A DNA stretch of 64,000 bases from an uncultured Alistipes sp. (lineage in GTDB: Bacteria > Bacteroidota > Bacteroidia > Bacteroidales > Rikenellaceae). Both the position numbers and the translations under genes were made by a program. The DNA is taken from contig CAUHCL010000001.1 of NCBI GenBank assembly GCA_959604655.1, positions 1-64,000 on the forward strand. The letters run 5' to 3'. The notes below the pieces were generated by a model. The model saw only the letters and a list, made by a program, of their open reading frames with translations. It was not told the DNA's origin and ran no database searches. Positions 9,066 to 17,979 of the stretch are shown in pieces (within the stretch, counting starts at the first letter, position 1; every line of letters begins with the position of its first letter).

Positions 9066-10364
9066 ATGAAGGGTTTTATCAAAATAATCGTGTCGGCGAT
9101 CGTCGCGGCGGTGGCTGCGGGAGGTGTCCTCGCATTCCGCGCGGGCGGCACGGCGGCTGCGGGATTCGATGTCGGGAGGATGGTTCTGGCCGACAGCGTT
9201 ATCGGGCATGCCATCTCGGACGGGGTGTTCCCCGGGGCCGTGCTGTGCGTGGTGCGCCGCGCCGCGGACGGCAGGTCGGCGGGCGACATACTCTATCTGA
9301 AGGCGTACGGCAACAGGCAGGTGTGTTCGGCGGCGGATCCCGTGAGCGGCGAGCCGCAGGGCGATACGATACCAATGACGACCGACGCCGTGTTCGACCT
9401 CGCGTCGTTGAGCAAGTGCGTGGGCACTACCCTCGCGTTCATGCGTCTGGTGGAGGACGGCAAGGTGAGACTTACGGACGATGCGGCGCTTTATATACCC
9501 GATTTCAAGCCGTGGAGCGACAAGGCGGGTGCGAAGAAGGCCATCACGGTGAAACATCTGCTGACCCATACTTCGGGGCTGCCCGCGGGAATATATGTGC
9601 CGACGTTCGTGTCGCGATACGAGAAGCGCGGCGACATAGAGAAGATGAATTTGCGCGATTCGCTCGCGGGGTACATCGCCCGCGATGCCGCGCGACTGTC
9701 GCGTCCGGGCGATGAGTTGCGTTACAGCTGCCTGAACTTCATAGCGTTGCAGGCCATAATAGAACGCGTCACGGGCGAGCGCATGGACCGTTATGCCGAC
9801 CGCGAGATATTCCGCCCGCTGGGGCTCGAAAATACGTGGTACAACGCCCTCGACGATGCCGAGCGGCCTTTCGCGGCCGACACTCCCGTCGTGCCGACCA
9901 CGATTGCGGACGGCAAGGTGCTGTGCGGGGAGGTGCACGACCCCACCGCCCGCATAGTGAACCGAGGCGTGTCGGGGAATGCGGGACTCTTCTCCACGGC
10001 CGAGGATCTGGCCGTCGTGGCGTCGATGCTCATGAACGGCGGGGCGATAGACTATCCCGAGCAGGGGCGGCACGTGCGCGTGCTGTCGCGGCGGGCCGTG
10101 GATACCTTTTTCCGCATCCCGTCGGGATTCGAACCCTTCGGCCGCGCATTGGGATGGGATACGGGTTCCTCGACGGAGGGCGATCTCTTTACCGAGGGCC
10201 GCACCGTGAACCATACGGGATATACGGGCACGTCGATGATGATGGATCTCGACGAAGGCGTGGCCGTGATTTTGCTTACCAACCGCGTGCATCCGTTCGA
10301 CAAGGGGAGCGTTGCGCGCACGAGAGCCGTGATAGCCAACATAGTGGCGTCGGCTTTGGATTGA
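9066..10364 (+). CDS. serine hydrolase of the class C beta-lactamase / PBP4-like family
   Basis: A 432-residue predicted periplasmic enzyme with an N-terminal hydrophobic segment (FIKIIVSAIVAAVAAGGVLAF) acting as signal or anchor. The nucleophile motif SxxK is in DLASLSKCVGTT, the YxN-type motif in RYSCLNF, and the third motif is HTGYTGT. A Bacteroidota-typical insertion follows the YxN motif. The substrate is unknown: peptidoglycan D-Ala peptides, esters or beta-lactams are all possible. ATG at 9066 is preferred over the earlier TTG at 9051. dnaE follows after 21 bp. Confidence 0.88.
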   Translation: MKGFIKIIVSAIVAAVAAGGVLAFRAGGTAAAGFDVGRMVLADSVIGHAISDGVFPGAVLCVVRRAADGRSAGDILYLKAYGNRQVCSAADPVSGEPQGDTIPMTTDAVFDLASLSKCVGTTLAFMRLVEDGKVRLTDDAALYIPDFKPWSDKAGAKKAITVKHLLTHTSGLPAGIYVPTFVSRYEKRGDIEKMNLRDSLAGYIARDAARLSRPGDELRYSCLNFIALQAIIERVTGERMDRYADREIFRPLGLENTWYNALDDAERPFAADTPVVPTTIADGKVLCGEVHDPTARIVNRGVSGNAGLFSTAEDLAVVASMLMNGGAIDYPEQGRHVRVLSRRAVDTFFRIPSGFEPFGRALGWDTGSSTEGDLFTEGRTVNHTGYTGTSMMMDLDEGVAVILLTNRVHPFDKGSVARTRAVIANIVASALD

Positions 10365-10385
10365 TAACGGATAATTATTTGATAT

Positions 10386-13300
10386 ATGCAGGATTTCGTT
10401 CATCTTCACGTCCATTCGCAGTACTCCATTCTGGACGGCCAGGCGAGCATTCAGAAGCTCGTCGACAAGGCCATCGCCGACGGAATGAAGGGCATTGCCA
10501 TTACCGATCACGGCAACATGTTCGGTATAAAGGAGTTCTGGAACTATGTGAAGAAGAAGAACGGCGCCCGACGCGACAAGGTGAAGGCCGCCGAAGCCAA
10601 GATAGCCGCCTTGCAGGCCGAGATGGATGCCGCAGGCGCGCCGACCGACGAGCAGACGGCCGAGATGGCCAAGCTCAGGGCCGAGTACGACGCTCTGCCG
10701 AAGGAGGATTTCAAGGCCATAATCGGCTGCGAAGTGTATGTCGCCCGCCGCGGGCTGGCGCTGAAGGAGGGCAAGCAGGACCAGAGCGGTTATCACCTGA
10801 TTCTGCTGGCGAAGAACGCGAAGGGTTATCACAACCTTATAAAGATAGTGTCGAAGGCGTGGACCGAGGGCTTCTACATGCGTCCGCGTACCGACCACTA
10901 CGAGTTGGAGAAGTATCACGAGGGCATAATATGCTGCTCGGCATGTTTGGGCGGCGAGATCCCGAAGAAGATCACCGAGGGCGATCTGGCGGCCGCCGAG
11001 GAAGCCATAGAGTGGCACAAGCGCGTGTTCGGCGAGGATTACTTTCTCGAACTCCAGTTGCACAAGGCCACCGTCGAGCGGGCCAACCACGAGGCTTACC
11101 CGTTGCAGCTGGAGGTGAACAAGCACCTGAAGGAGATGTCGAAGAAATTCGGCGTGAAACTGGTATGTACCAACGACGTGCATTTCGTGGACGAGGACAA
11201 TGCCGAGGCGCACGACCGATTGATATGTCTCAGCACGGGCAAGGATCTGGACGATCCCAAGCGCATGCTCTACTCGAAGCAGGAGTGGATGAAGACGCGG
11301 GCCGAGATGAACGCCCTGTTCGGCGACGTGCCCGAGGCGCTGGCCAATACGGTGGAGATATGCGACCGAGTGGAGTCGTACTCCATCGACCACGCCCCTA
11401 TCATGCCCACGTTCGCCATACCCGAGGAGTTCGGCACCGAGGCCGAGTATCGCGAACGCTATACGGAGCAGGATCTGTTCAACGAATTTACGCGCGACGA
11501 GAACGGCAACGTGACGATGGGCGACGATGAAGCCGCTAAGAAGATCGACAAGCTGGGCGGCTACGACAAACTGTACCGTATAAAGCTGGAGGCCGACTAT
11601 CTGGCCAAGCTGACGATGGACCGCGCCAAGGTGCGTTACGGCGATCCGCTGTCGCACGAGGTGGCCGAGCGACTGAAGTTCGAGCTTCACATAATGAAGA
11701 CGATGGGTTTCCCGGGCTACTTCCTCATCGTACAGGACTTCATATGCGCGGCGCGCGAGCAGCTGGACGTGTCGGTGGGCCCGGGACGTGGGTCGGCGGC
11801 GGGTTCGGCCGTGGCATACTGTCTGGGAATCACGCAGATCGATCCCATAAAATACGACCTTCTGTTCGAGCGTTTCCTTAATCCCGACCGTATATCGCTG
11901 CCCGATATCGATATCGACTTCGATGACGACGGCCGCGGCCGCGTGCTCAACTGGGTGACGCAGAAGTACGGCAAGGAGAAGGTGGCGCACATCATCACCT
12001 ACGGCACAATGGCTACCAAGATGGCGTTGAAGGATGTGGCCCGAGTGCAGAAGCTGCCGCTCAAGGAGTCGGACCGTCTGTGCAAGCTGGTGCCCGACCG
12101 CATCCCCGACAAGAAGATAAATCTGGCCAACGCCATAGATTACGTGCCCGAGCTGAAGGCGGCCGAGGATTCGGAGGATCCCGTATTGAGCGACACCATA
12201 AAGTATGCCCGCATGCTGGAGGGCAACGTGCGCAACACGGGCGTGCATGCCTGCGGAACCATCATCTGCCGCGACGACATAACCGACTGGGTGCCCGTGA
12301 GCACGGCCGACGACAAGGAGACGGGCGAGAAGATGCTCGTGACGCAGTACGAAGGTTCGGTGATCGAGGATACTGGCCTCATAAAGATGGACTTCCTCGG
12401 TCTGAAAACCTTGTCGATCATAAAGGATGCCGTGGCCAACGTGAAGCACACCAAAGGCGAGACGGTGGATATAGATTCGATAGATATAAACGATCCCGCG
12501 ACATACAAGCTTTACAGCGAGGGACGGACCATCGGAACGTTCCAGTTCGAGTCGCCGGGCATGCAGAAGTATCTGCGCGAGCTGAAACCCTCCACGTTCG
12601 AGGACTTGATAGCCATGAACGCCCTCTACCGCCCGGGCCCGATGGATTACATCCCCGATTTCATCGACCGCAAGCACGGCCGCAAGCCCATCGTGTACGA
12701 CATAGACCTGATGGAGAAGTATCTGAAAGATACCTACGGCATTACGGTCTACCAGGAGCAGGTCATGCTTCTCTCGCGCCTGCTGGCGGGATTCACCCGA
12801 GGCGAGTCGGACACGCTGCGTAAGGCGATGGGTAAGAAGCTCAAGGACAAGCTGGATCATCTGAAGCCCAAGTTCATCGAGGGCGGAAAGAAAAACGGGC
12901 ACGACCCGCAGGTGCTGGAGAAGATATGGGCCGACTGGGAGAAGTTCGCTTCGTATGCCTTCAACAAGTCGCACGCCACGTGCTACTCGTGGGTGGCTTA
13001 CCAGACGGCGTATCTGAAGGCCAACTACCCCTCGGAGTACATGGCGGCGGTGCTGAGCCGAAACCTCACCGACATAAAGAACATAACGGCCTACATGACC
13101 GAGTGCAAGCACATGGATATAAATGTGTTGGGACCCGATGTGAACGAGTCGGAGCAGAATTTCTCGTCGAACAAGGCGGGAGACATACGCTTCGGTATGG
13201 CGGCCATAAAGGGCGTAGGCGAGGCGGCCGTGAAGTCTATCATCGAAGAGCGCGAGGCCAACGGGCCGTTCAAGAATATCTACGATTTCGTGGAGCGCAT

Positions 13301-14204
13301 AAATTTCAACGTGGTGAACCGCAAGTGCATGGAGAACATAGCCTACTCGGGCGGGTTCGACTCGATAATCGATTTCCACCGCAGCAAGTTCTTCGCCGTC
13401 GACGCCCGCGGAAGCAGCCCGCTTACCTTCATCGAGCAGCTGATGCGTTACGGCCAGCGCGTGCAGGCCGAGCGGCTCAATTCGCAGCAGAGCCTTTTCG
13501 GCGGCGGATCGGTGATCGATATCCAGCCCCCGACCACTCCCGCGGCCGAGGACTGGAACCAGTTGCAGGTGCTCAACAAGGAGCGCGAGATGATCGGCCT
13601 CTACCTCTCGGCCCATCCGCTGGACGACTATTCGGTGATAATCAACCATATGTGCAAGGCTCACATGTCCGATCTGTCGGATCTGGAGCCGTTCAACGGT
13701 CAGGAGATAGGCGTGGCGGGCGTGGTCACTAACGTGCAGGAGATGACGACGAAAACGGGACGCCACTGGGGTAAGTTCACGATGGAGGATTACAACGGAA
13801 CCCACGAATTTGCCCTGTTCGGCAAGGATTACGAGAACTTCCGCCCGTTCATGTATCCCAACTATTTCCTGTTCGTGAAGGGCAAGGTGCAGCCGCGTCC
13901 CTACGGCGACAATCCCGAACTGGAGTTCAAGGTGCTGTCGATGATGCAGCTCGCCGAGATGCGCGACACGATGATAAAGGAGATACACGTGAACATACCC
14001 ATCGAGGAACTGACCGAGACGTTCATCACGGATTTCGCCGAGAATATACGTCGAAACAAGGGCAATACGATCCTGCGCACGACGGTGTGCGACCGAAGCG
14101 ACGGCGTGAACCTGAACATGTATTCGAAACGCTACAAGGTGACGCTTACGCCGCAGCTGGTGGAGTATCTGGACGGCAACGAACTGAAATATACATTATC
14201 ATAA
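10386..14204 (+). CDS. dnaE: DNA polymerase III alpha subunit
   Basis: Replicative polymerase, 1272 residues. The N-terminal PHP domain starts FVHLHVHSQYSILDG and has ITDHGNMFG. It is interrupted at about residues 57-105 by an Ala/Glu/Lys-rich helical insertion (AEAKIAALQAEMDAAG). The palm shows GPGRGSAAGSAVAYCLG, the metal-binding PDIDIDFDDDGR, and the third Asp in MDFLGLKTLSII. Further on are EQVMLLSRLLAGFTRGESD, a helix-hairpin-helix region, and a C-terminal OB fold (GVAGVVTNVQEMTTKTG, KFTMEDYNG). The thioredoxin gene follows after 20 bp. A very long open frame on the opposite strand is a shadow of its codon bias. Confidence 0.97.
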   Translation: MQDFVHLHVHSQYSILDGQASIQKLVDKAIADGMKGIAITDHGNMFGIKEFWNYVKKKNGARRDKVKAAEAKIAALQAEMDAAGAPTDEQTAEMAKLRAEYDALPKEDFKAIIGCEVYVARRGLALKEGKQDQSGYHLILLAKNAKGYHNLIKIVSKAWTEGFYMRPRTDHYELEKYHEGIICCSACLGGEIPKKITEGDLAAAEEAIEWHKRVFGEDYFLELQLHKATVERANHEAYPLQLEVNKHLKEMSKKFGVKLVCTNDVHFVDEDNAEAHDRLICLSTGKDLDDPKRMLYSKQEWMKTRAEMNALFGDVPEALANTVEICDRVESYSIDHAPIMPTFAIPEEFGTEAEYRERYTEQDLFNEFTRDENGNVTMGDDEAAKKIDKLGGYDKLYRIKLEADYLAKLTMDRAKVRYGDPLSHEVAERLKFELHIMKTMGFPGYFLIVQDFICAAREQLDVSVGPGRGSAAGSAVAYCLGITQIDPIKYDLLFERFLNPDRISLPDIDIDFDDDGRGRVLNWVTQKYGKEKVAHIITYGTMATKMALKDVARVQKLPLKESDRLCKLVPDRIPDKKINLANAIDYVPELKAAEDSEDPVLSDTIKYARMLEGNVRNTGVHACGTIICRDDITDWVPVSTADDKETGEKMLVTQYEGSVIEDTGLIKMDFLGLKTLSIIKDAVANVKHTKGETVDIDSIDINDPATYKLYSEGRTIGTFQFESPGMQKYLRELKPSTFEDLIAMNALYRPGPMDYIPDFIDRKHGRKPIVYDIDLMEKYLKDTYGITVYQEQVMLLSRLLAGFTRGESDTLRKAMGKKLKDKLDHLKPKFIEGGKKNGHDPQVLEKIWADWEKFASYAFNKSHATCYSWVAYQTAYLKANYPSEYMAAVLSRNLTDIKNITAYMTECKHMDINVLGPDVNESEQNFSSNKAGDIRFGMAAIKGVGEAAVKSIIEEREANGPFKNIYDFVERINFNVVNRKCMENIAYSGGFDSIIDFHRSKFFAVDARGSSPLTFIEQLMRYGQRVQAERLNSQQSLFGGGSVIDIQPPTTPAAEDWNQLQVLNKEREMIGLYLSAHPLDDYSVIINHMCKAHMSDLSDLEPFNGQEIGVAGVVTNVQEMTTKTGRHWGKFTMEDYNGTHEFALFGKDYENFRPFMYPNYFLFVKGKVQPRPYGDNPELEFKVLSMMQLAEMRDTMIKEIHVNIPIEELTETFITDFAENIRRNKGNTILRTTVCDRSDGVNLNMYSKRYKVTLTPQLVEYLDGNELKYTLS

Positions 14205-14224
14205 CCTAATAAATTGTTAAAATT

Positions 14225-14539
14225 ATGGCATTAGCAGTAACGAATGAGAATTACGAGGCCCTCATGGCTTCGGACAAACCCGTAGTAATAGATTTCTGGG
14301 CAGAGTGGTGCGGTCCCTGCCGCATGATAGGCCCTATCATCGAGGAACTGGCCGCGGAGTATGAAGGCAAGGTGGTGATCGGCAAGTGCGACGTGGATTC
14401 GAACGACGACATCGTGGCGCAGTATCGCGTGCGCAACATCCCCACCGTGGTGTTCATCAAGGGCGGCGCCGTGGTCGACAAGATCGTGGGTGCAGCGAGC
14501 AAGGAGGCCTTGAAGGCCAAGGTGGATGCGCTGTTGTAG
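14225..14539 (+). CDS. trxA: thioredoxin
   Basis: Cytoplasmic dithiol reductant, 104 residues, with the classical active site WAEWCGPCRMIGP at about residues 28-40, the conserved Asp in the preceding VVIDFWA strand, and the cis-Pro segment VRNIPTVVFIKGG. No signal peptide is seen. It is 20 bp downstream of dnaE and ends before a family A repeat and a strong bidirectional terminator. Confidence 0.96.
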   Translation: MALAVTNENYEALMASDKPVVIDFWAEWCGPCRMIGPIIEELAAEYEGKVVIGKCDVDSNDDIVAQYRVRNIPTVVFIKGGAVVDKIVGAASKEALKAKVDALL

Positions 14540-14552
14540 CCCGAAAGGTGCT

Positions 14553-14646
14553 GTTCGCCGACAGCGGAGGATTGCAAGAGCGTGAAGCGAATTGCAGTCC
14601 GCCGCGCGGGGTGGCGGCGAACTGCCGACATTGCGTAGCAATGTCG
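14553..14646 (+). repeat. interspersed palindromic repeat, family A, copy 2
   Basis: Starts GTTCGCCGACAGCGGAGGA, has the central GCAGTCCGCCGC and GGCGGCGAACTGCCGA, and ends in the hairpin CGACATTGC-GTA-GCAATGTCG. It lies between trxA and its terminator. Confidence 0.85.
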
Positions 14647-14662
14647 AATATACTGAAAAAGA

Positions 14663-14697
14663 ACAAGGCTGTCATTTCGAGATGACAGCCTTGTTTC
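14663..14697. terminator. bidirectional terminator between trxA and htpG
   Basis: A perfect 13-bp stem: ACAAGGCTGTCAT (14663-14675) and ATGACAGCCTTGT (14682-14694), loop TTCGAG. It sits between convergent genes, with short T-runs on the plus side. Confidence 0.75.
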
Positions 14698-14712
14698 GTG
14701 TCGGGCACTACC

Positions 14713-16779
14713 CTATTTCTCGATAAGCGAGATGCTTCGCTGGATGAAGTCCGACAGATTCTTGCCCTTGAGCATGCCGTTCGACAGCAGTGCGAGGTCG
14801 ATTATCTGACGTACCAGCTTGTTGCCGCCGCCGATCTCGCGCAGACGCTCGTTGCGCTCGTCGCGGAGTGTTACGACCTTCTTCGAAAGTTCCTCGCGCA
14901 TCTGCTTCTCTTCGGGCGTGAAGTCTGCCTCTTTCTTATCCTTCACGGTCTCCTCGAAACGCTTTTCCTCGGCCGCCGCGGCATCGATCTTCTTGGTTAT
15001 GCTCTTTAGCTTGTCGCCGTACTCCTTTTCGACGTTGCCCAGAATGTCGATCACGATGGGATGGTTGCCGTTCACCGCGATGGTGAAGTTGTCGGGCATC
15101 TGGCCGTAGAATTGGCTCATGCCGCCTCCGCTCACCTTGGCCATCTCCTTCATGCGCCGCATGAACTCGTTCTGCGTGATGACCACGGGCGCCTCGTCGG
15201 CCGACATGGGCTCGAACGAGATGTTGTAGGTGATCTTCTCGTCTTTGGGCAGCTGGCTCTCGAACACGGGACGCATGATCTCTTGCTGCGCGTCGGTGAG
15301 CGACATGGCTATGTGGTCCTCTTTCTGGATGAGTTTCTCGATCACGTCGCTGTCGACACGCACGAAACGCGTGTTCAGATTCTTCGACTCGTACCAGTTG
15401 ATGTAGTGGTTGTCGAGCGGGCCGTTCATCTCCAGCACGTCGTAGCCCTTGGCTTTGGCCGCCTCGAGGAACGGATGCTTCTCGACGGGATCGTCCACGT
15501 AGAGCAGGATGACGTTGCCGTTCTTGTCGGTCTGGTTCTCCTTCACGATGTCGACATACTCCTTGGCAGTGAAGTATTTGTCGTCGGTGGATTTGAGCAG
15601 CATGAAATCCTGCGCCTTCTCGGCGAATTTCTCGTCGGTGAGGATGCCGTACTGGATGAAGACCTTCAGGTCGTCCCACTTCTTCTCGTAGTCGGGACGC
15701 ATGGTGGTGAAGAGCTCCTTCAGGCGGTCGGCGACCTTGCGGGTTATGTATCCCGAGATCTTCTTGACGTTGGAGTCGCTTTGCAGGTAGCTGCGCGATA
15801 CGTTGAGCGGAATATCGGGCGAGTCGATCACGCCGTGCAGCAGCGTGAGGTATTCGGGGACGATGCCGTCGACCTGATCTGTCACGAACACCTGGTTGCT
15901 GTAAAGCTGTATCTTGTTCTTCTGGATCTCGAAATTGTTGTGTATCTTGGGGAAATAGAGTATTCCCGTCAGGTTGAACGGATAGTCGATGTTCATGTGG
16001 ATGTAGAACAGCGGATCGTCGCCCAGCGGATAGAGCTCGTGGTAGAACTCCTTGTACTGTTCTTCGGTGATCTCCGTGGGCTTGCGGGTCCACAGGGGCT
16101 GCGTGTCGTTGACGAGGTTGTCCTTGTCGGTGTCGACGTATTTGCCATCTTTCCACTCCTTGACCTTGCCGAACGCTATGGCCACGGGAAGGAAACGGCA
16201 GTACTTCTTGAGAAGCTCGTCCACTTTCGATTCCTCGCAATACTCCTTGCAGTCGTCCGACAGATGCAGCACTATCGAGGTGCCGCGGTCGCACTCGCCG
16301 TCGGTTTCCTCCATAGCGTACTCGGGCGATCCGTCGCAGCTCCAGTGCACGCACTTGCTGCCGTCGCGGTACGAGCGGGTGAAGATCTCCACCTTGTCGG
16401 CTACCATGAACGACGAGTAGAAACCCAGTCCGAAGTGGCCGATTATGGCCTGGTCCTTATATTTGGCGAGGAATTCCTCGGCTCCCGAGAATGCTATCTG
16501 GTTGATGTAACGGTCGATTTCCTCGGCATTCATTCCTATGCCTCGGTCGGTGACGGTGAGGGTCTTCTTGTCGGTGTCGACGCTGACGCGGATAGTCATG
16601 TCGCCCAGCTCGCCCTTGAACTCGTTCTTGGCGGCGAGGGTCTTCAGCTTTTGGGATGCGTCGACCGCGTTGGATACCAGCTCGCGAAGGAATATCTCGT
16701 GATCCGAATACAAAAACTTCTTGATGACGGGGAATATGTTCTCCGTCGTCACGCCTATTTTTCCGTTTTTCATAACCAT
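14713..16779 (-). CDS. htpG: molecular chaperone HtpG (bacterial Hsp90)
   Basis: ATP-dependent dimeric chaperone in the cytoplasm, 688 residues, a little longer than the E. coli protein as is usual in Bacteroidota. The N-terminal GHKL ATPase shows ELVSNAVDASQKL, TVTDRGIGMNAEEID and GHFGLGFYSSFMVAD. The middle domain has FYHELYPLGDDPLFYIHMN. The C-terminal dimerisation region ends in LSDFIQRSISLIEK. A near-perfect 21-nt palindrome lies about 60 bp upstream of the start. Confidence 0.96.
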   Translation of the reverse strand: MVMKNGKIGVTTENIFPVIKKFLYSDHEIFLRELVSNAVDASQKLKTLAAKNEFKGELGDMTIRVSVDTDKKTLTVTDRGIGMNAEEIDRYINQIAFSGAEEFLAKYKDQAIIGHFGLGFYSSFMVADKVEIFTRSYRDGSKCVHWSCDGSPEYAMEETDGECDRGTSIVLHLSDDCKEYCEESKVDELLKKYCRFLPVAIAFGKVKEWKDGKYVDTDKDNLVNDTQPLWTRKPTEITEEQYKEFYHELYPLGDDPLFYIHMNIDYPFNLTGILYFPKIHNNFEIQKNKIQLYSNQVFVTDQVDGIVPEYLTLLHGVIDSPDIPLNVSRSYLQSDSNVKKISGYITRKVADRLKELFTTMRPDYEKKWDDLKVFIQYGILTDEKFAEKAQDFMLLKSTDDKYFTAKEYVDIVKENQTDKNGNVILLYVDDPVEKHPFLEAAKAKGYDVLEMNGPLDNHYINWYESKNLNTRFVRVDSDVIEKLIQKEDHIAMSLTDAQQEIMRPVFESQLPKDEKITYNISFEPMSADEAPVVITQNEFMRRMKEMAKVSGGGMSQFYGQMPDNFTIAVNGNHPIVIDILGNVEKEYGDKLKSITKKIDAAAAEEKRFEETVKDKKEADFTPEEKQMREELSKKVVTLRDERNERLREIGGGNKLVRQIIDLALLSNGMLKGKNLSDFIQRSISLIEK

Positions 16780-16839
16780 ATATTTTTTTGTATTTATTTT
16801 CTGAAATAACGGATGCTCAAACTGTGTGCCAGCGGCCCG

Positions 16840-16860
16840 CGCATGACATTATGTCATGCG
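16840..16860. promoter_or_regulatory. near-perfect 21-nt palindrome upstream of htpG
   Basis: Arms CGCATGACAT and ATGTCATGCG share a single central T. The site is 61 bp before the htpG start and 35 bp past the YhhN stop. It is not CIRCE. It could be an operator for htpG or, less likely with no U-run, a terminator for the upstream operon. Confidence 0.4.
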
Positions 16861-16894
16861 GAGCGGTTGATTTGGCAGAAATTTGCGGATGATG

Positions 16895-17560
16895 TCAGTC
16901 TTCGGGCGTGTCGCGCAGCAGGAACAGTCGGGCGAAGATGCCCTGCGCGGCATAGTACGTGGTCATGATCCACACCGTGGCATAGGGCAACCGCCCGCCG
17001 CCTATGCCGTATGCTATCAAGCCGTCGGAGATGACGAACAGCACGGCGGCCGCGGTATACCACGCCCCGCGGCGTCGCGACTGCACAACGGCCGCGAGCA
17101 GCATGCAGTATATTATGAAGGCGTATGCCGCCACCGCGATGCTTACGGGCCGCGAGTCGATGCCCCGCAGGATGAAGACGAGGTAGGCCGCAACAGCGAG
17201 CGCCGATGTCGCGGCGACAGCCATGCGGCCGAACGTGAGCCGTATGCGTCGGCTGAAATCGTATGCGAAGAAGATGTGGGCGACGGCGAAGAACCCTACC
17301 TGACCGAAAAAGAGGTTCATCGAGCCCATAAGATCGCCTACGGCCGATGCGGCCAGCGCCGCAGGTATCGCCATCCCGCCGCGGCGGACGGCCGTCATGG
17401 CAGCGAGAGCGATAAAAGCCGTGGGCAGGGCGACGACGAAACGGCGTGAGGCGTACGATTCGGAGTAGCGGACGGCGAAGAAGAGCGCGCAGAGCACCGC
17501 GTAGACCGCCATGACCGCTGCCGTGCGGAGCCGTTGCCGAGTCGGTGGGTTATTGCGCAT
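16895..17560 (-). CDS. YhhN/TMEM86-family membrane protein (lysoplasmalogenase-like)
   Basis: A 221-residue protein with about seven to eight predicted membrane helices. Family features are SAVGDLMGSMNLFFGQVGFF, AHIFFAYDF and the C-terminal AVLFVISDGLIAYGIGGG, matching the two conserved Asp-containing helices of YhhN. Eukaryotic relatives hydrolyse lysoplasmalogens; the bacterial substrate is uncertain. It overlaps the thioesterase gene by 11 bp and closes a long minus-strand gene run. Confidence 0.75.
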   Translation of the reverse strand: MRNNPPTRQRLRTAAVMAVYAVLCALFFAVRYSESYASRRFVVALPTAFIALAAMTAVRRGGMAIPAALAASAVGDLMGSMNLFFGQVGFFAVAHIFFAYDFSRRIRLTFGRMAVAATSALAVAAYLVFILRGIDSRPVSIAVAAYAFIIYCMLLAAVVQSRRRGAWYTAAAVLFVISDGLIAYGIGGGRLPYATVWIMTTYYAAQGIFARLFLLRDTPED

Positions 17561-17978
17561 TTTTCTCGGCGATATATCTCTCCAGAGCCTCCACGAACCA
17601 TTCGGGGGCGCGGCACGGACGGCGGGTGTCCTTGTGCATGAACCCGAGAGTGACGCTGCCCGTGTTTATGAGTCGTCCCTCGCCGTTGCGCACCTCGCTG
17701 CGGATGACCAGGCGTGCCGTCGGCATCTCGTCGAGGAATACGCTGACGGTCAGCACGTCGTCGTAGTATGCGGGCGCGAGGTAGCGCGACGACACCTCGA
17801 TGATGGGCGACATGATGCCCCGCCGCTCTATCTCGGCGTATGTCAGTCCCATGTCGCGCAGCCATTCGGTGCGGGCCATCTCGTACATGACGATGTAGTT
17901 GGAATGGTGCATTATGCCCATCTGGTCGGTATCCTTGTAGCGGACGCGTATCTTGTGGTCGAAAGTTATGATAGCCAT
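17550..17978 (-). CDS. hotdog-fold acyl-CoA thioesterase (YbgC/4-HBT family)
   Basis: A 142-residue cytoplasmic thioesterase. The active-site region YKDTDQMGIMHHSNYIVMYE has the conserved Asp of the YbgC type. SRYLAPAYYDDVLTV and NTGSVTLGFM complete the single hotdog fold. It begins 1 bp from the FAD synthetase gene and overlaps the YhhN gene. The acyl substrate is unknown. Confidence 0.88.
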   Translation of the reverse strand: MAIITFDHKIRVRYKDTDQMGIMHHSNYIVMYEMARTEWLRDMGLTYAEIERRGIMSPIIEVSSRYLAPAYYDDVLTVSVFLDEMPTARLVIRSEVRNGEGRLINTGSVTLGFMHKDTRRPCRAPEWFVEALERYIAEKNAQ

Positions 17979-17979
17979 A

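Noticed and set aside
9000..13988. 1662-codon open frame on the minus strand
   Set aside because: It lies antisense to dnaE and the serine hydrolase, is rich in His/Arg/Leu with no family motif, and results from codon bias of the real genes.
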